Under the pieces are notes generated by a model. It worked only from the letters and a program-made list of their open reading frames with translations, was not told where the DNA came from and made no database searches. The translations under genes were made by a program, and so were the position numbers. This document shows, one piece after another, positions 49,185 to 63,980 of a stretch of 64,000 nt of DNA. This DNA comes from Panagrolaimus kolymaensis (taxonomy: Eukaryota; Nematoda; Chromadorea; Rhabditida; Panagrolaimidae): positions 62,001 through 126,000 of the forward strand of contig JAJQJQ010000077.1 of NCBI GenBank assembly GCA_028622995.1. Direction: 5' to 3'. Each line of letters opens with the position of its first letter. Within the stretch, counting starts at the first letter, position 1.

Positions 49185-52100
49185 GTAAGTCAAGTTAATG
49201 AAGAAAATTTTTGCTTAATTATTTAATTTATTTGCTCGAGATGTCTCTAGCATCGAAAAAAATAGAAAAGAAATTTTATTAAAGTAAAACCTATAGGAGG
49301 GATCAAAATATTTTAACTTCAGTAAGTCAAGTTAATGAAGAAAATTTTTGCTTAATTATTTCATTTATTTGCTCGAGATGTTTCTCGTTTACTAAAATCA
49401 AGAAATAAAATTTTATTAAAATAAAACATATTTGAGGGATCAAAATATTTTAACTTCAGTAAGTCAAGTTAATGAAGAAAATTTTTGCTTAATTATTTAA
49501 TTTATTTGCTCGAGATGTCTCTCGTTTACAAAAATCAAGAAATAAAATTTTATTAAAATAAAACATATTTGAGGGATCAAAATATTTTAACTTCAGTAAG
49601 TCAAGTTAATGAAGAAAATTTTTGCTTAATTATTTAATTTATTTGCTCGAGATGTCTCTAGCATCGAAAAAAATAGAAAAGAAATTTTATTAAAGTAAAA
49701 CCTATAGGAGGGATCAAAATATTTTAACTTCAGTAAGTCAAGTTAATGAAGAAAATTTTTGCTTAATTATTTCATTTATTTGCTCGAGATGTTTCTCGTT
49801 TACTAAAATCAAGAAATAAAATTTTATTAAAATAAAACATATTTGAGGGATCAAAATATTTTAACTTCAGTAAGTCAAGTTAATGAAGAAAATTTTTGCT
49901 TAATTATTTAATTTATTTGCTCGAGATGTCTCTCGTTTACAAAAATCAAGAAATAAAATTTTATTAAAATAAAACATATTTGAGGGATCAAAATATTTTA
50001 ACTTCAGTAAGTCAAGTTAATGAAGAAAATTTTTGCTTAATTATTTAATTTATTTGCTCGAGATGTCTCTAGCATCGAAAAAAATAGAAAAGAAATTTTA
50101 TTAAAGTAAAACCTATAGGAGGGATCAAAATATTTTAACTTCAGTAAGTCAAGTTAATGAAGAAAATTTTTGCTTAATTATTTCATTTATTTGCTCGAGA
50201 TGTTTCTCGTTTACTAAAATCAAGAAATAAAATTTTATTAAAATAAAACATATTTGAGGGATCAAAATATTTTAACTTCAGTAAGTCAAGTTAATGAAGA
50301 AAATTTTTGCTTAATTATTTCATTTATTTGCTCGAGATGTTTCTCGTTTACTAAAATCAAGAAATAAAATTTTATTAAAATAAAACATATTTGAGGGATC
50401 AAAATATTTTAACTTCAGTAAGTCAAGTTAATGAAGAAAATTTTTGCTTAATTATTTAATTTATTTGCTCGAGATGTCTCTCGTTTACAAAAATCAAGAA
50501 ATAAAATTTTATTAAAATAAAACATATTTGAGGGATCAAAATATTTTAACTTCAGTAAGTCAAGTTAATGAAGAAAATTTTTGCTTAATTATTTCATTTA
50601 TTTGCTCGAGATGTTTCTCGTTTACTAAAATCAAGAAATAAAATTTTATTAAAATAAAACATATTTGAGGGATCAAAATATTTTAACTTCAGTAAGTCAA
50701 GTTAATGAAGAAAATTTTTGCTTAATTATTTAATTTATTTGCTCGAGATGTCTCTCGTTTACAAAAATCAAGAAATAAAATTTTATTAAAATAAAACATA
50801 TTTGAGGGATCAAAATATTTTAACTTCAGTAAGTCAAGTTAATGAAGAAAATTTTTGCTTAATTATTTAATTTATTTGCTCGAGATGTCTCTAGCATCGA
50901 AAAAAATAGAAAAGAAATTTTATTAAAATAAAACATATTTGAGGGATCAAAATATTTTAACTTCAGTAAGTCAAGTTAATGAAGAAAATTTTTGCTTAAT
51001 TATTTCATTTATTTGCTCGAGATGTTTCTCGTTTACTAAAATCAAGAAATAAAATTTTATTAAAATAAAACATATTTGAGGGATCAAAATATTTTAACTT
51101 CAGTAAGTCAAGTTAATGAAGAAAATTTTTGCTTAATTATTTAATTTATTTGCTCGAGATGTCTCTCGTTTACAAAAATCAAGAAATAAAATTTTATTAA
51201 AATAAAACATATTTGAGGGATCAAAATATTTTAACTTCAGTAAGTCAAGTTAATGAAGAAAATTTTTGCTTAATTATTTAATTTATTTGCTCGAGATGTC
51301 TCTCGTTTACAAAAATCAAGAAATAAAATTTTATTAAAATAAAACATATTTGAGGGATCAAAATATTTTAACTTCAGTAAGTCAAGTTAATGAAGAAAAT
51401 TTTTGCTTAATTATTTCATTTATTTGCTCGAGATGTTTCTCGTTTACTAAAATCAAGAAATAAAATTTTATTAAAATAAAACATATTTGAGGGATCAAAA
51501 TATTTTAACTTCAGTAAGTCAAGTTAATGAAGAAAATTTTTGCTTAATTATTTAATTTATTTGCTCGAGATGTCTCTAGCATCGAAAAAAATAGAAAAGA
51601 AATTTTATTAAAATAAAACATATTTGAGGGATCAAAATATTTTAACTTCAGTAAGTCAAGTTAATGAAGAAAATTTTTGCTTAATTATTTCATTTATTTG
51701 CTCGAGATGTTTCTCGTTTACTAAAATCAAGAAATAAAATTTTATTAAAATAAAACATATTTGAGGGATCAAAATATTTTAACTTCAGTAAGTCAAGTTA
51801 ATGAAGAAAATTTTTGCTTAATTATTTAATTTATTTGCTCGAGATGTCTCTCGTTTACAAAAATCAAGAAATAAAATTTTATTAAAATAAAACATATTTG
51901 AGGGATCAAAATATTTTAACTTCAGTAAGTCAAGTTAATGAAGAAAATTTTTGCTTAATTATTTAATTTATTTGCTCGAGATGTCTCTCGTTTACAAAAA
52001 TCAAGAAATAAAATTTTATTAAAATAAAACATATTTGAGGGATCAAAATATTTTAACTTCAGTAAGTCAAGTTAATGAAGAAAATTTTTGCTTAATTATT

Positions 52101-52198
52101 TCATTTATTTGCTCGAGATGTTTCTCGTTTACTAAAATCAAGAAATAAAATTTTATTAAAATAAAACATATTTGAGGGATCAAAATATTTTAACTTCA

Positions 52199-55100
52199 GT
52201 AAGTCAAGTTAATGAAGAAAATTTTTGCTTAATTATTTAATTTATTTGCTCGAGATGTCTCTCGTTTACAAAAATCAAGAAATAAAATTTTATTAAAATA
52301 AAACATATTTGAGGGATCAAAATATTTTAACTTCAGTAAGTCAAGTTAATGAAGAAAATTTTTGCTTAATTATTTCATTTATTTGCTCGAGATGTTTCTC
52401 GTTTACTAAAATCAAGAAATAAAATTTTATTAAAATAAAACATATTTGAGGGATCAAAATATTTTAACTTCAGTAAGTCAAGTTAATGAAGAAAATTTTT
52501 GCTTAATTATTTAATTTATTTGCTAGAGATGTCTCTCGTTTACAAAAATCAAGAAATAAAATTTTATTAAAATAAAACATATTTGAGGGATCAAAATATT
52601 TTAACTTCAGTAAGTCAAGTTAATGAAGAAAATTTTTGCTTAATTATTTCATTTATTTGCTCGAGATGTTTCTCGTTTACTAAAATCAAGAAATAAAATT
52701 TTATTAAAATAAAACATATTTGAGGGATCAAAATATTTTAACTTCAGTAAGTCAAGTTAATGAAGAAAATTTTTGCTTAATTATTTAATTTATTTGCTCG
52801 AGATGTCTCTCGTTTACAAAAATCAAGAAATAAAATTTTATTAAAATAAAACATATTTGAGGGATCAAAATATTTTAACTTCAGTAAGTCAAGTTAATGA
52901 AGAAAATTTTTGCTTAATTATTTAATATATTTGCTCGAGATGTTTCTCGTTTACAAAAATCAAGAAATAAAATTTTATTAAAATAAAACATATTTGAGGG
53001 ATCAAAATATTTTAACTTCAGTAAGTCAAGTTAATGAAGAAAATTTTTGCTTAATTATTTAATTTATTTGCTCGAGATGTCTCTAGCATCGAAAAAAATA
53101 GAAAAGAAATTTTATTAAAATAAAACATATTTGAGGGATCAAAATATTTTAACTTCATTAATTCGAGCGAATAAAGAAAATTTTTGCTTAATTATTTCAT
53201 TTATTTGCTCGAGATGTTTCTCGTTTACAAAAATCAAGAAATAAAATTTTATTAAAATAAAACATATTTGAGGGATCAAAATATTTTAACTTCAGTAAGT
53301 CAAGTTAATGAAGAAAATTTTTGCTTAATTATTTAATTTATTTGCTCGAGATGTCTCTAGCATCGAAAAAAATAGAAAAGAAATTTTATTAAAATAAAAC
53401 ATATTTGAGGGATCAAAATATTTTAACTTCAGTAAGTCAAGTTAATGAAGAAAATTTTTGCTTAATTATTTAATTTATTTGCTCGAGATGTTTCTCGTTT
53501 ACAAAAATCAAGAAATAAAATTTTATTAAAATAAAACATATTTGAGGGATCAAAATATTTTAACTTCAGTAAGTCAAGTTAATGAAGAAAATTTTTGCTT
53601 AATTATTTAATTTATTTGCTCGAGATGTCTCTCGTTTACAAAAATCAAGAAATAAAATTTTATTAAAATAAAACATATTTGAGGGATCAAAATATTTTAA
53701 CTTCAGTAAGTCAAGTTAATGAAGAAAATTTTTTCTTAATTATTTAATATATTTGCTCGAGATGTTTCTCGTTTACAAAAATCAAGAAATAAAATTTTAT
53801 TAAAATAAAACATATTTGAGGGATCAAAATATTTTAACTTCAGTAAGTCAAGTTAATGAAGAAAATTTTTGCTTAATTATTTAATTTATTTGCTCGAGAT
53901 GTCTCTCGTTTACAAAAATCAAGAAATAAAATTTTATTAAAATAAAACATATTTGAGGGATCAAAATATTTTAACTTCAGTAAGTCAAGTTAATGAAGAA
54001 AATTTTTGCTTAATTATTTAATTTATTTGCTCGAGATGTCTCTAGCATCGAAAAAAATAGAAAAGAAATTTTATTAAAATAAAACATATTTGAGGGATCA
54101 AAATATTTTAACTTCAGTAAGTCAAGTTAATGAAGAAAATTTTTGCTTAATTATTTAATTTATTTGCTCGAGATGTCTCTAGCATCGAAAAAAATAGAAA
54201 AGAAATTTTATTAAAATAAAACATATTTGAGGGATCAAAATATTTTAACTTCAGTAAGTCAAGTTAATGAAGAAAATTTTTGCTTAATTATTTAATTTAT
54301 TTGCTCGAGATGTCTCTCGTTTACAAAAATCAAGAAATAAAATTTTATTAAAATAAAACATATTTGAGGGATCAAAATATTTTAACTTCAGTAAGTCAAG
54401 TTAATGAAGAAAATTTTTGCTTAATTATTTAATTTATTTGCTCGAGATGTTTCTCGTTTACAAAAATCAAGAAATAAAATTTTATTAAAATAAAACATAT
54501 TTGAGGGATCAAAATATTTTAACTTCAGTAAGTCAAGTTAATGAAGAAAATTTTTGCTTAATTATTTAATTTATTTGCTCGAGATGTCTCTCGTTTACAA
54601 AAATCAAGAAATAAAATTTTATTAAAATAAAACATATTTGAGGGATCAAAATATTTTAACTTCAGTAAGTCAAGTTAATGAAGAAAATTTTTGCTTAATT
54701 ATTTAATTTATTTGCTCGAGATGTCTCTCGTTTACAAAAATCAAGAAATACAATTTTATTAAAATAAAACATATTTGAGGGATCAAAATATTTTAACTTC
54801 AGTAAGTCAAGTTAATGAAGAAAATTTTTGCTTAATTATTTAATTTATTTGCTCGAGATGTCTCTCGTTTACAAAAATCAAGAAATACAATTTTATTAAA
54901 ATAAAACATATTTGAGGGATCAAAATATTTTAACTTCAGTAAGTCAAGTTAATGAAGAAAATTTTTGCTTAATTATTTAATTTATTTGCTCGAGATGTCT
55001 CTAGCATCGAAAAAAATAGAAAAGAAATTTTATTAAAATAAAACATATTTGAGGGATCAAAATATTTTAACTTCAGTAAGTCAAGTTAATGAAGAAAATT

Positions 55101-58100
55101 TTTGCTTAATTATTTAATATATTTGCTCGAGATGTCTCTCGTTTACAAAAATCAAGAAATAAAATTTTATTAAAATAAAACATATTTGAGGGATCAAAAT
55201 ATTTTAACTTCAGTAAGTCAAGTTAATGAAGAAAATTTTTGCTTAATTATTTAATTTATTTGCTCGAGATGTTTCTCGTTTACAAAAATCAAGAAATAAA
55301 ATTTTATTAAAATAAAACATATTTGAGGGATCAAAATATTTTAACTTCAGTAAGTCAAGTTAATGAAGAAAATTTTTGCTTAATTATTTAATTTATTTGC
55401 TCGAGATGTCTCTAGCATCGAAAAAAATAGAAAAGAAATTTTATTAAAATAAAACATATTTGAGGGATCAAAATATTTTAACTTCAGTAAGTCAAGTTAA
55501 TGAAGAAAAATTTTGCTTAATTATTTAATATATTTGCTCGAGATGTCTCTCGTTTACAAAAATCAAGAAATAAAATTTTATTAAAATAAAACATATTTGA
55601 GGGATCAAAATATTTTAACTTCAGTAAGTCAAGTTAATGAAGAAAATTTTTGCTTAATTATTTAATTTATTTGCTCGAGATGTCTCTCGTTTACAAAAAT
55701 CAAGAAATAAAATTTTATTAAAATAAAACATATTTGAGGGATCAAAATATTTTAACTTCAGTAAGTCAAGTTAATGAAGAAAATTTTTGCTTAATTATTT
55801 AATTTATTTGCTCGAGATGTCTCTAGCATCGAAAAAAATAGAAAAGAAATTTTATTAAAATAAAACATATTTGAGGGATCAAAATATTTTAACTTCAGTA
55901 AGTCAAGTTAATGAAGAAAATTTTTGCTTAATTATTTAATATATTTGCTCGAGATGTTTCTCGTTTACAAAAATCAAGAAATAAAATTTTATTAAAATAA
56001 AACATATTTGAGGGATCAAAATATTTTAACTTCAGTAAGTCAAGTTAATGAAGAAAATTTTTGCTTAATTATTTAATTTATTTGCTCGAGATGTCTCTCG
56101 TTTACAAAAATCAAGAAATAAAATTTTATTAAAATAAAACATATTTGAGGGATCAAAATATTTTAACTTCAGTAAGTCAAGTTAATGAAGAAAATTTTTG
56201 CTTAATTATTTAATTTATTTGCTCGAGATGTCTCTCGTTTACAAAAATCAAGAAATAAAATTTTATTAAAATAAAACATATTTGAGGGATCAAAATATTT
56301 TAACTTCAGTAAGTCAAGTTAATGAAGAAAATTTTTGCTTAATTATTTAATTTATTTGCTCGAGATGTCTCTAGCATCGAAAAAAATAGAAAAGAAATTT
56401 TATTAAAATAAAACATATTTGAGGGATCAAAATATTTTAACTTCAGTAAGTCAAGTTAATGAAGAAAATTTTTGCTTAATTATTTAATTTATTTGCTCGA
56501 GATGTCTCTAGCATCGAAAAAAATAGAAAAGAAATTTTATTAAAATAAAACATATTTGAGGGATCAAAATATTTTAACTTCAGTAAGTCAAGTTAATGAA
56601 GAAAATTTTTGCTTAATTATTTAATTTATTTGCTCGAGATGTCTCTCGTTTACAAAAATCAAGAAATAAAATTTTATTAAAATAAAACATATTTGAGGGA
56701 TCAAAATATTTTAACTTCAGTAAGTCAAGTTAATGAAGAAAATTTTTGCTTAATTATTTAATTTATTTGCTCGAGATGTTTCTCGTTTACAAAAATCAAG
56801 AAATAAAATTTTATTAAAATAAAACATATTTGAGGGATCAAAATATTTTAACTTCAGTAAGTCAAGTTAATGAAGAAAATTTTTGCTTAATTATTTAATT
56901 TATTTGCTCGAGATGTCTCTCGTTTACAAAAATCAAGAAATAAAATTTTATTAAAATAAAACATATTTGAGGGATCAAAATATTTTAACTTCAGTAAGTC
57001 AAGTTAATGAAGAAAATTTTTGCTTAATTATTTCATTTATTTGCTCGAGATGTTTCTCGTTTACTAAAATCAAGAAATAAAATTTTATTAAAATAAAACA
57101 TATTTGAGGGATCAAAATATTTTAACTTCAGTAAGTCAAGTTAATGAAGAAAATTTTTGCTTAATTATTTAATTTATTTGCTCGAGATGTCTCTCGTTTA
57201 CAAAAATCAAGAAATAAAATTTTATTAAAATAAAACATATTTGAGGGATCAAAATATTTTAACTTCAGTAAGTCAAGTTAATGAAGAAAATTTTTGCTTA
57301 ATTATTTCATTTATTTGCTCGAGATGTTTCTCGTTTACTAAAATCAAGAAATAAAATTTTATTAAAATAAAACATATTTGAGGGATCAAAATATTTTAAC
57401 TTCAGTAAGTCAAGTTAATGAAGAAAATTTTTGCTTAATTATTTAATTTATTTGCTCGAGATGTCTCTCGTTTACAAAAATCAAGAAATAAAATTTTATT
57501 AAAATAAAACATATTTGAGGGATCAAAATATTTTAACTTCAGTAAGTCAAGTTAATGAAGAAAATTTTTGCTTAATTATTTAATATATTTGCTCGAGATG
57601 TTTCTCGTTTACAAAAATCAAGAAATAAAATTTTATTAAAATAAAACATATTTGAGGGATCAAAATATTTTAACTTCAGTAAGTCAAGTTAATGAAGAAA
57701 ATTTTTGCTTAATTATTTAATTTATTTGCTCGAGATGTCTCTAGCATCGAAAAAAATAGAAAAGAAATTTTATTAAAATAAAACATATTTGAGGGATCAA
57801 AATATTTTAACTTCATTAATTCGAGCGAATAAAGAAAATTTTTGCTTAATTATTTCATTTATTTGCTCGAGATGTTTCTCGTTTACAAAAATCAAGAAAT
57901 AAAATTTTATTAAAATAAAACATATTTGAGGGATCAAAATATTTTAACTTCAGTAAGTCAAGTTAATGAAGAAAATTTTTGCTTAATTATTTAATTTATT
58001 TGCTCGAGATGTCTCTAGCATCGAAAAAAATAGAAAAGAAATTTTATTAAAATAAAACATATTTGAGGGATCAAAATATTTTAACTTCAGTAAGTCAAGT

Positions 58101-60692
58101 TAATGAAGAAAATTTTTGCTTAATTATTTAATTTATTTGCTCGAGATGTTTCTCGTTTACAAAAATCAAGAAATAAAATTTTATTAAAATAAAACATATT
58201 TGAGGGATCAAAATATTTTAACTTCAGTAAGTCAAGTTAATGAAGAAAATTTTTGCTTAATTATTTAATTTATTTGCTCGAGATGTCTCTCGTTTACAAA
58301 AATCAAGAAATAAAATTTTATTAAAATAAAACATATTTGAGGGATCAAAATATTTTAACTTCAGTAAGTCAAGTTAATGAAGAAAATTTTTTCTTAATTA
58401 TTTAATATATTTGCTCGAGATGTTTCTCGTTTACAAAAATCAAGAAATAAAATTTTATTAAAATAAAACATATTTGAGGGATCAAAATATTTTAACTTCA
58501 GTAAGTCAAGTTAATGAAGAAAATTTTTGCTTAATTATTTATTTTATTTGCTCGAGATGTCTCTCGTTTACAAAAATCAAGAAATAAAATTTTATTAAAA
58601 TAAAACATATTTGAGGGATCAAAATATTTTAACTTCAGTAAGTCAAGTTAATGAAGAAAATTTTTGCTTAATTATTTAATTTATTTGCTCGAGATGTCTC
58701 TAGCATCGAAAAAAATAGAAAAGAAATTTTATTAAAATAAAACATATTTGAGGGATCAAAATATTTTAACTTCAGTAAGTCAAGTTAATGAAGAAAATTT
58801 TTGCTTAATTATTTAATTTATTTGCTCGAGATGTCTCTAGCATCGAAAAAAATAGAAAAGAAATTTTATTAAAATAAAACATATTTGAGGGATCAAAATA
58901 TTTTAACTTCAGTAAGTCAAGTTAATGAAGAAAATTTTTGCTTAATTATTTAATTTATTTGCTCGAGATGTCTCTCGTTTACAAAAATCAAGAAATAAAA
59001 TTTTATTAAAATAAAACATATTTGAGGGATCAAAATATTTTAACTTCAGTAAGTCAAGTTAATGAAGAAAATTTTTGCTTAATTATTTAATTTATTTGCT
59101 CGAGATGTTTCTCGTTTACAAAAATCAAGAAATAAAATTTTATTAAAATAAAACATATTTGAGGGATCAAAATATTTTAACTTCAGTAAGTCAAGTTAAT
59201 GAAGAAAATTTTTGCTTAATTATTTAATTTATTTGCTCGAGATGTCTCTCGTTTACAAAAATCAAGAAATAAAATTTTATTAAAATAAAACATATTTGAG
59301 GGATCAAAATATTTTAACTTCAGTAAGTCAAGTTAATGAAGAAAATTTTTGCTTAATTATTTAATTTATTTGCTCGAGATGTCTCTCGTTTACAAAAATC
59401 AAGAAATACAATTTTATTAAAATAAAACATATTTGAGGGATCAAAATATTTTAACTTCAGTAAGTCAAGTTAATGAAGAAAATTTTTGCTTAATTATTTA
59501 ATTTATTTGCTCGAGATGTCTCTCGTTTACAAAAATCAAGAAATACAATTTTATTAAAATAAAACATATTTGAGGGATCAAAATATTTTAACTTCAGTAA
59601 GTCAAGTTAATGAAGAAAATTTTTGCTTAATTATTTAATTTATTTGCTCGAGATGTCTCTAGCATCGAAAAAAATAGAAAAGAAATTTTATTAAAATAAA
59701 ACATATTTGAGGGATCAAAATATTTTAACTTCAGTAAGTCAAGTTAATGAAGAAAATTTTTGCTTAATTATTTAATATATTTGCTCGAGATGTCTCTCGT
59801 TTACAAAAATCAAGAAATAAAATTTTATTAAAATAAAACATATTTGAGGGATCAAAATATTTTAACTTCAGTAAGTCAAGTTAATGAAGAAAATTTTTGC
59901 TTAATTATTTAATTTATTTGCTCGAGATGTTTCTCGTTTACAAAAATCAAGAAATAAAATTTTATTAAAATAAAACATATTTGAGGGATCAAAATATTTT
60001 AACTTCAGTAAGTCAAGTTAATGAAGAAAATTTTTGCTTAATTATTTAATTTATTTGCTCGAGATGTCTCTAGCATCGAAAAAAATAGAAAAGAAATTTT
60101 ATTAAAATAAAACATATTTGAGGGATCAAAATATTTTAACTTCAGTAAGTCAAGTTAATGAAGAAAATTTTTGCTTAATTATTTAATATATTTGCTCGAG
60201 ATGTCTCTCGTTTACAAAAATCAAGAAATAAAATTTTATTAAAATAAAACATATTTGAGGGATCAAAATATTTTAACTTCAGTAAGTCAAGTTAATGAAG
60301 AAAATTTTTGCTTAATTATTTAATTTATTTGCTCGAGATGTCTCTCGTTTACAAAAATCAAGAAATAAAATTTTATTAAAATAAAACATATTTGAGGGAT
60401 CAAAATATTTTAACTTCAGTAAGTCAAGTTAATGAAGAAAATTTTTGCTTAATTATTTAATTTATTTGCTCGAGATGTCTCTAGCATCGAAAAAAATAGA
60501 AAAGAAATTTTATTAAAATAAAACATATTTGAGGGATCAAAATATTTTAACTTCAGTAAGTCAAGTTAATGAAGAAAATTTTTGCTTAATTATTTAATAT
60601 ATTTGCTCGAGATGTTTCTCGTTTACAAAAATCAAGAAATAAAATTTTATTAAAATAAAACATATTTGAGGGATCAAAATATTTTAACTTCA
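52199..60692. repeat. 34-monomer tandem duplication (4658 bp period)
   Basis: Units 381-414 (52199-56856) are followed by units 415-442 (56857-60692), which repeat units 381-408 in order; the similarity stops at unit 443. Shared rare tags are TTTTTTCTTAAT (C at 53735 and 58393), AAATACAATTTT in two adjacent monomers (first C at 54751 and 59409), and a lone L1 monomer (units 388 and 422). All are spaced 4658 bp. Private differences are CTAGAG in unit 383, ATTTTATTT in unit 427 and GAAAAATTTTGC in unit 405. Confidence 0.95.
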
Positions 60693-63600
60693 GTAAGTCA
60701 AGTTAATGAAGAAAATTTTTGCTTAATTATTTAATTTATTTGCTCGAGATGTCTCTAGCATCGAAAAAAATAGAAAAGAAATTTTATTAAAATAAAACAT
60801 ATTTGAGGGATCAAAATATTTTAACTTCAGTAAGTCAAGTTAATGAAGAAAATTTTTGCTTAATTATTTAATATATTTGCTCGAGATGTCTCTCGTTTAC
60901 AAAAATCAAGAAATAAAATTTTATTAAAATAAAACATATTTGAGGGATCAAAATATTTTAACTTCAGTAAGTCAAGTTAATGAAGAAAATTTTTGCTTAA
61001 TTATTTAATTTATTTGCTCGAGATGTCTCTAGCATCGAAAAAAATAGAAAAGAAATTTTATTAAAATAAAACATATTTGAGGGATCAAAATATTTTAACT
61101 TCAGTAAGTCAAGTTAATGAAGAAAATTTTTGCTTAATTATTTAATTTATTTGCTCGAGATGTTTCTCGTTTACAAAAATCAAGAAATAAAATTTTATTA
61201 AAATAAAACATATTTGAGGGATCAAAATATTTTAACTTCAGTAAGTCAAGTTAATGAAGAAAATTTTTGCTTAATTATTTAATATATTTGCTCGAGATGT
61301 CTCTCGTTTACAAAAATCAAGAAATAAAATTTTATTAAAATAAAACATATTTGAGGGATCAAAATATTTTAACTTCAGTAAGTCAAGTTAATGAAGAAAA
61401 TTTTTGCTTAATTATTTAATTTATTTGCTCGAGATGTCTCTCGTTTACAAAAATCAAGAAATAAAATTTTATTAAAATAAAACATATTTGAGGGATCAAA
61501 ATATTTTAACTTCAGTAAGTCAAGTTAATGAAGAAAATTTTTGCTTAATTATTTAATTTATTTGCTCGAGATGTCTCTAGCATCGAAAAAAATAGAAAAG
61601 AAATTTTATTAAAATAAAACATATTTGAGGGATCAAAATATTTTAACTTCAGTAAGTCAAGTTAATGAAGAAAATTTTTGCTTAATTATTTAATTTATTT
61701 GCTCGAGATGTTTCTCGTTTACAAAAATCAAGAAATAAAATTTTATTAAAATAAAACATATTTGAGGGATCAAAATATTTTAACTTCAGTAAGTCAAGTT
61801 AATGAAGAAAATTTTTGCTTAATTATTTAATTTATTTGCTCGAGATGTCTCTAGCATCGAAAAAAATAGAAAAGAAATTTTATTAAAATAAAACATATTT
61901 GAGGGATCAAAATATTTTAACTTCAGTAAGTCAAGTTAATGAAGAAAATTTTTGCTTAATTATTTAATTTATTTGCTCGAGATGTCTCTAGCATCGAAAA
62001 AAATAGAAAAGAAATTTTATTAAAATAAAACATATTTGAGGGATCAAAATATTTTAACTTCAGTAAGTCAAGTTAATGAAGAAAATTTTTGCTTAATTAT
62101 TTAATATATTTGCTCGAGATGTCTCTCGTTTACAAAAATCAAGAAATAAAATTTTATTAAAATAAAACATATTTGAGGGATCAAAATATTTTAACTTCAG
62201 TAAGTCAAGTTAATGAAGAAAATTTTTGCTTAATTATTTAATTTATTTGCTCGAGATGTCTCTCGTTTACAAAAATCAAGAAATAAAATTTTATTAAAAT
62301 AAAACATATTTGAGGGATCAAAATATTTTAACTTCAGTAAGTCAAGTTAATGAAGAAAATTTTTGCTTAATTATTTAATTTATTTGCTCGAGATGTCTCT
62401 AGCATCGAAAAAAATAGAAAAGAAATTTTATTAAAATAAAACATATTTGAGGGATCAAAATATTTTAACTTCAGTAAGTCAAGTTAATGAAGAAAATTTT
62501 TGCTTAATTATTTAATTTATTTGCTCGAGATGTTTCTCGTTTACAAAAATCAAGAAATAAAATTTTATTAAAATAAAACATATTTGAGGGATCAAAATAT
62601 TTTAACTTCAGTAAGTCAAGTTAATGAAGAAAATTTTTGCTTAATTATTTAATTTATTTGCTCGAGATGTCTCTAGCATCGAAAAAAATAGAAAAGAAAT
62701 TTTATTAAAATAAAACATATTTGAGGGATCAAAATATTTTAACTTCAGTAAGTCAAGTTAATGAAGAAAATTTTTGCTTAATTATTTAATATATTTGCTC
62801 GAGATGTCTCTCGTTTACAAAAATCAAGAAATAAAATTTTATTAAAATAAAACATATTTGAGGGATCAAAATATTTTAACTTCAGTAAGTCAAGTTAATG
62901 AAGAAAATTTTTGCTTAATTATTTAATTTATTTGCTCGAGATGTCTCTCGTTTACAAAAATCAAGAAATAAAATTTTATTAAAATAAAACATATTTGAGG
63001 GATCAAAATATTTTAACTTCAGTAAGTCAAGTTAATGAAGAAAATTTTTGCTTAATTATTTAATTTATTTGCTCGAGATGTCTCTCGTTTACAAAAATCA
63101 AGAAATAAAATTTTATTAAAATAAAACATATTTGAGGGATCAAAATATTTTAACTTCAGTAAGTCAAGTTAATGAAGAAAATTTTTGCTTAATTATTTCA
63201 TTTATTTGCTCGAGATGTTTCTCGTTTACAAAAATCAAGAAATAAAATTTTATTAAAATAAAACATATTTGAGGGATCAAAATATTTTAACTTCAGTAAG
63301 TCAAGTTAATGAAGAAAATTTTTGCTTAATTATTTAATTTATTTGCTCGAGATGTCTCTAGCATCGAAAAAAATAGAAAAGAAATTTTATTAAAATAAAA
63401 CATATTTGAGGGATCAAAATATTTTAACTTCAGTAAGTCAAGTTAATGAAGAAAATTTTTGCTTAATTATTTAATTTATTTGCTCGAGATGTTTCTCGTT
63501 TACAAAAATCAAGAAATAAAATTTTATTAAAATAAAACATATTTGAGGGATCAAAATATTTTAACTTCAGTAAGTCAAGTTAATGAAGAAAATTTTTGCT

Positions 63601-63843
63601 TAATTATTTAATTTATTTGCTCGAGATGTCTCTAGCATCGAAAAAAATAGAAAAGAAATTTTATTAAAATAAAACATATTTGAGGGATCAAAATATTTTA
63701 ACTTCAGTAAGTCAAGTTAATGAAGAAAATTTTTGCTTAATTATTTAATTTATTTGCTCGAGATGTCTCTAGCATCGAAAAAAATAGAAAAGAAATTTTA
63801 TTAAAATAAAACATATTTGAGGGATCAAAATATTTTAACTTCA

Positions 63844-63980
63844 ATAATTCGAGCTAATAAAGAAAATTTTTGCTTAATTATTTAATTTATTTGCTCGAGA
63901 TGTCTCTAGCATCGAAAAAAATAGAAAAGATATTTTATTAAAATAAAACATATTTGAGGGATCAAAATATTTTAACTTCA
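63844..63980. repeat. Monomer 466: divergent L1-like left module (L3)
   Basis: This unit begins ATAATTCGAGCTAATAAAG, which differs from L1 at positions 1 and 12, and is joined to A41 and a G right module. It also has GATATTTTATT (T at 63931). It is the only copy of this left module in the window and lies at the right end, so it may mark the start of a further zone beyond 64 kb. Confidence 0.88.

Larger units (their letters stand above)
37266..52883. repeat. Zone D: L2 Ft/S/G nested higher-order repeats (units 272-385)
   Basis: All 114 monomers are L2. The three main types are C41-Ft, A41-S and A41-G, the last with either CCTATAGG or CATATTTG tail. S (TCTCTCGTTTACA) is a chimera of the TCTCT start of G and the CGTTTACA of F, and it is the commonest type here. 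The zone begins with a 4-mer (S, G, Ft, Ft; units 272-280) and then has tandem and nested duplications of 8, 9, 16 and 28 units. Divergence between copies is very low, consistent with recent homogenisation. Confidence 0.9.
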
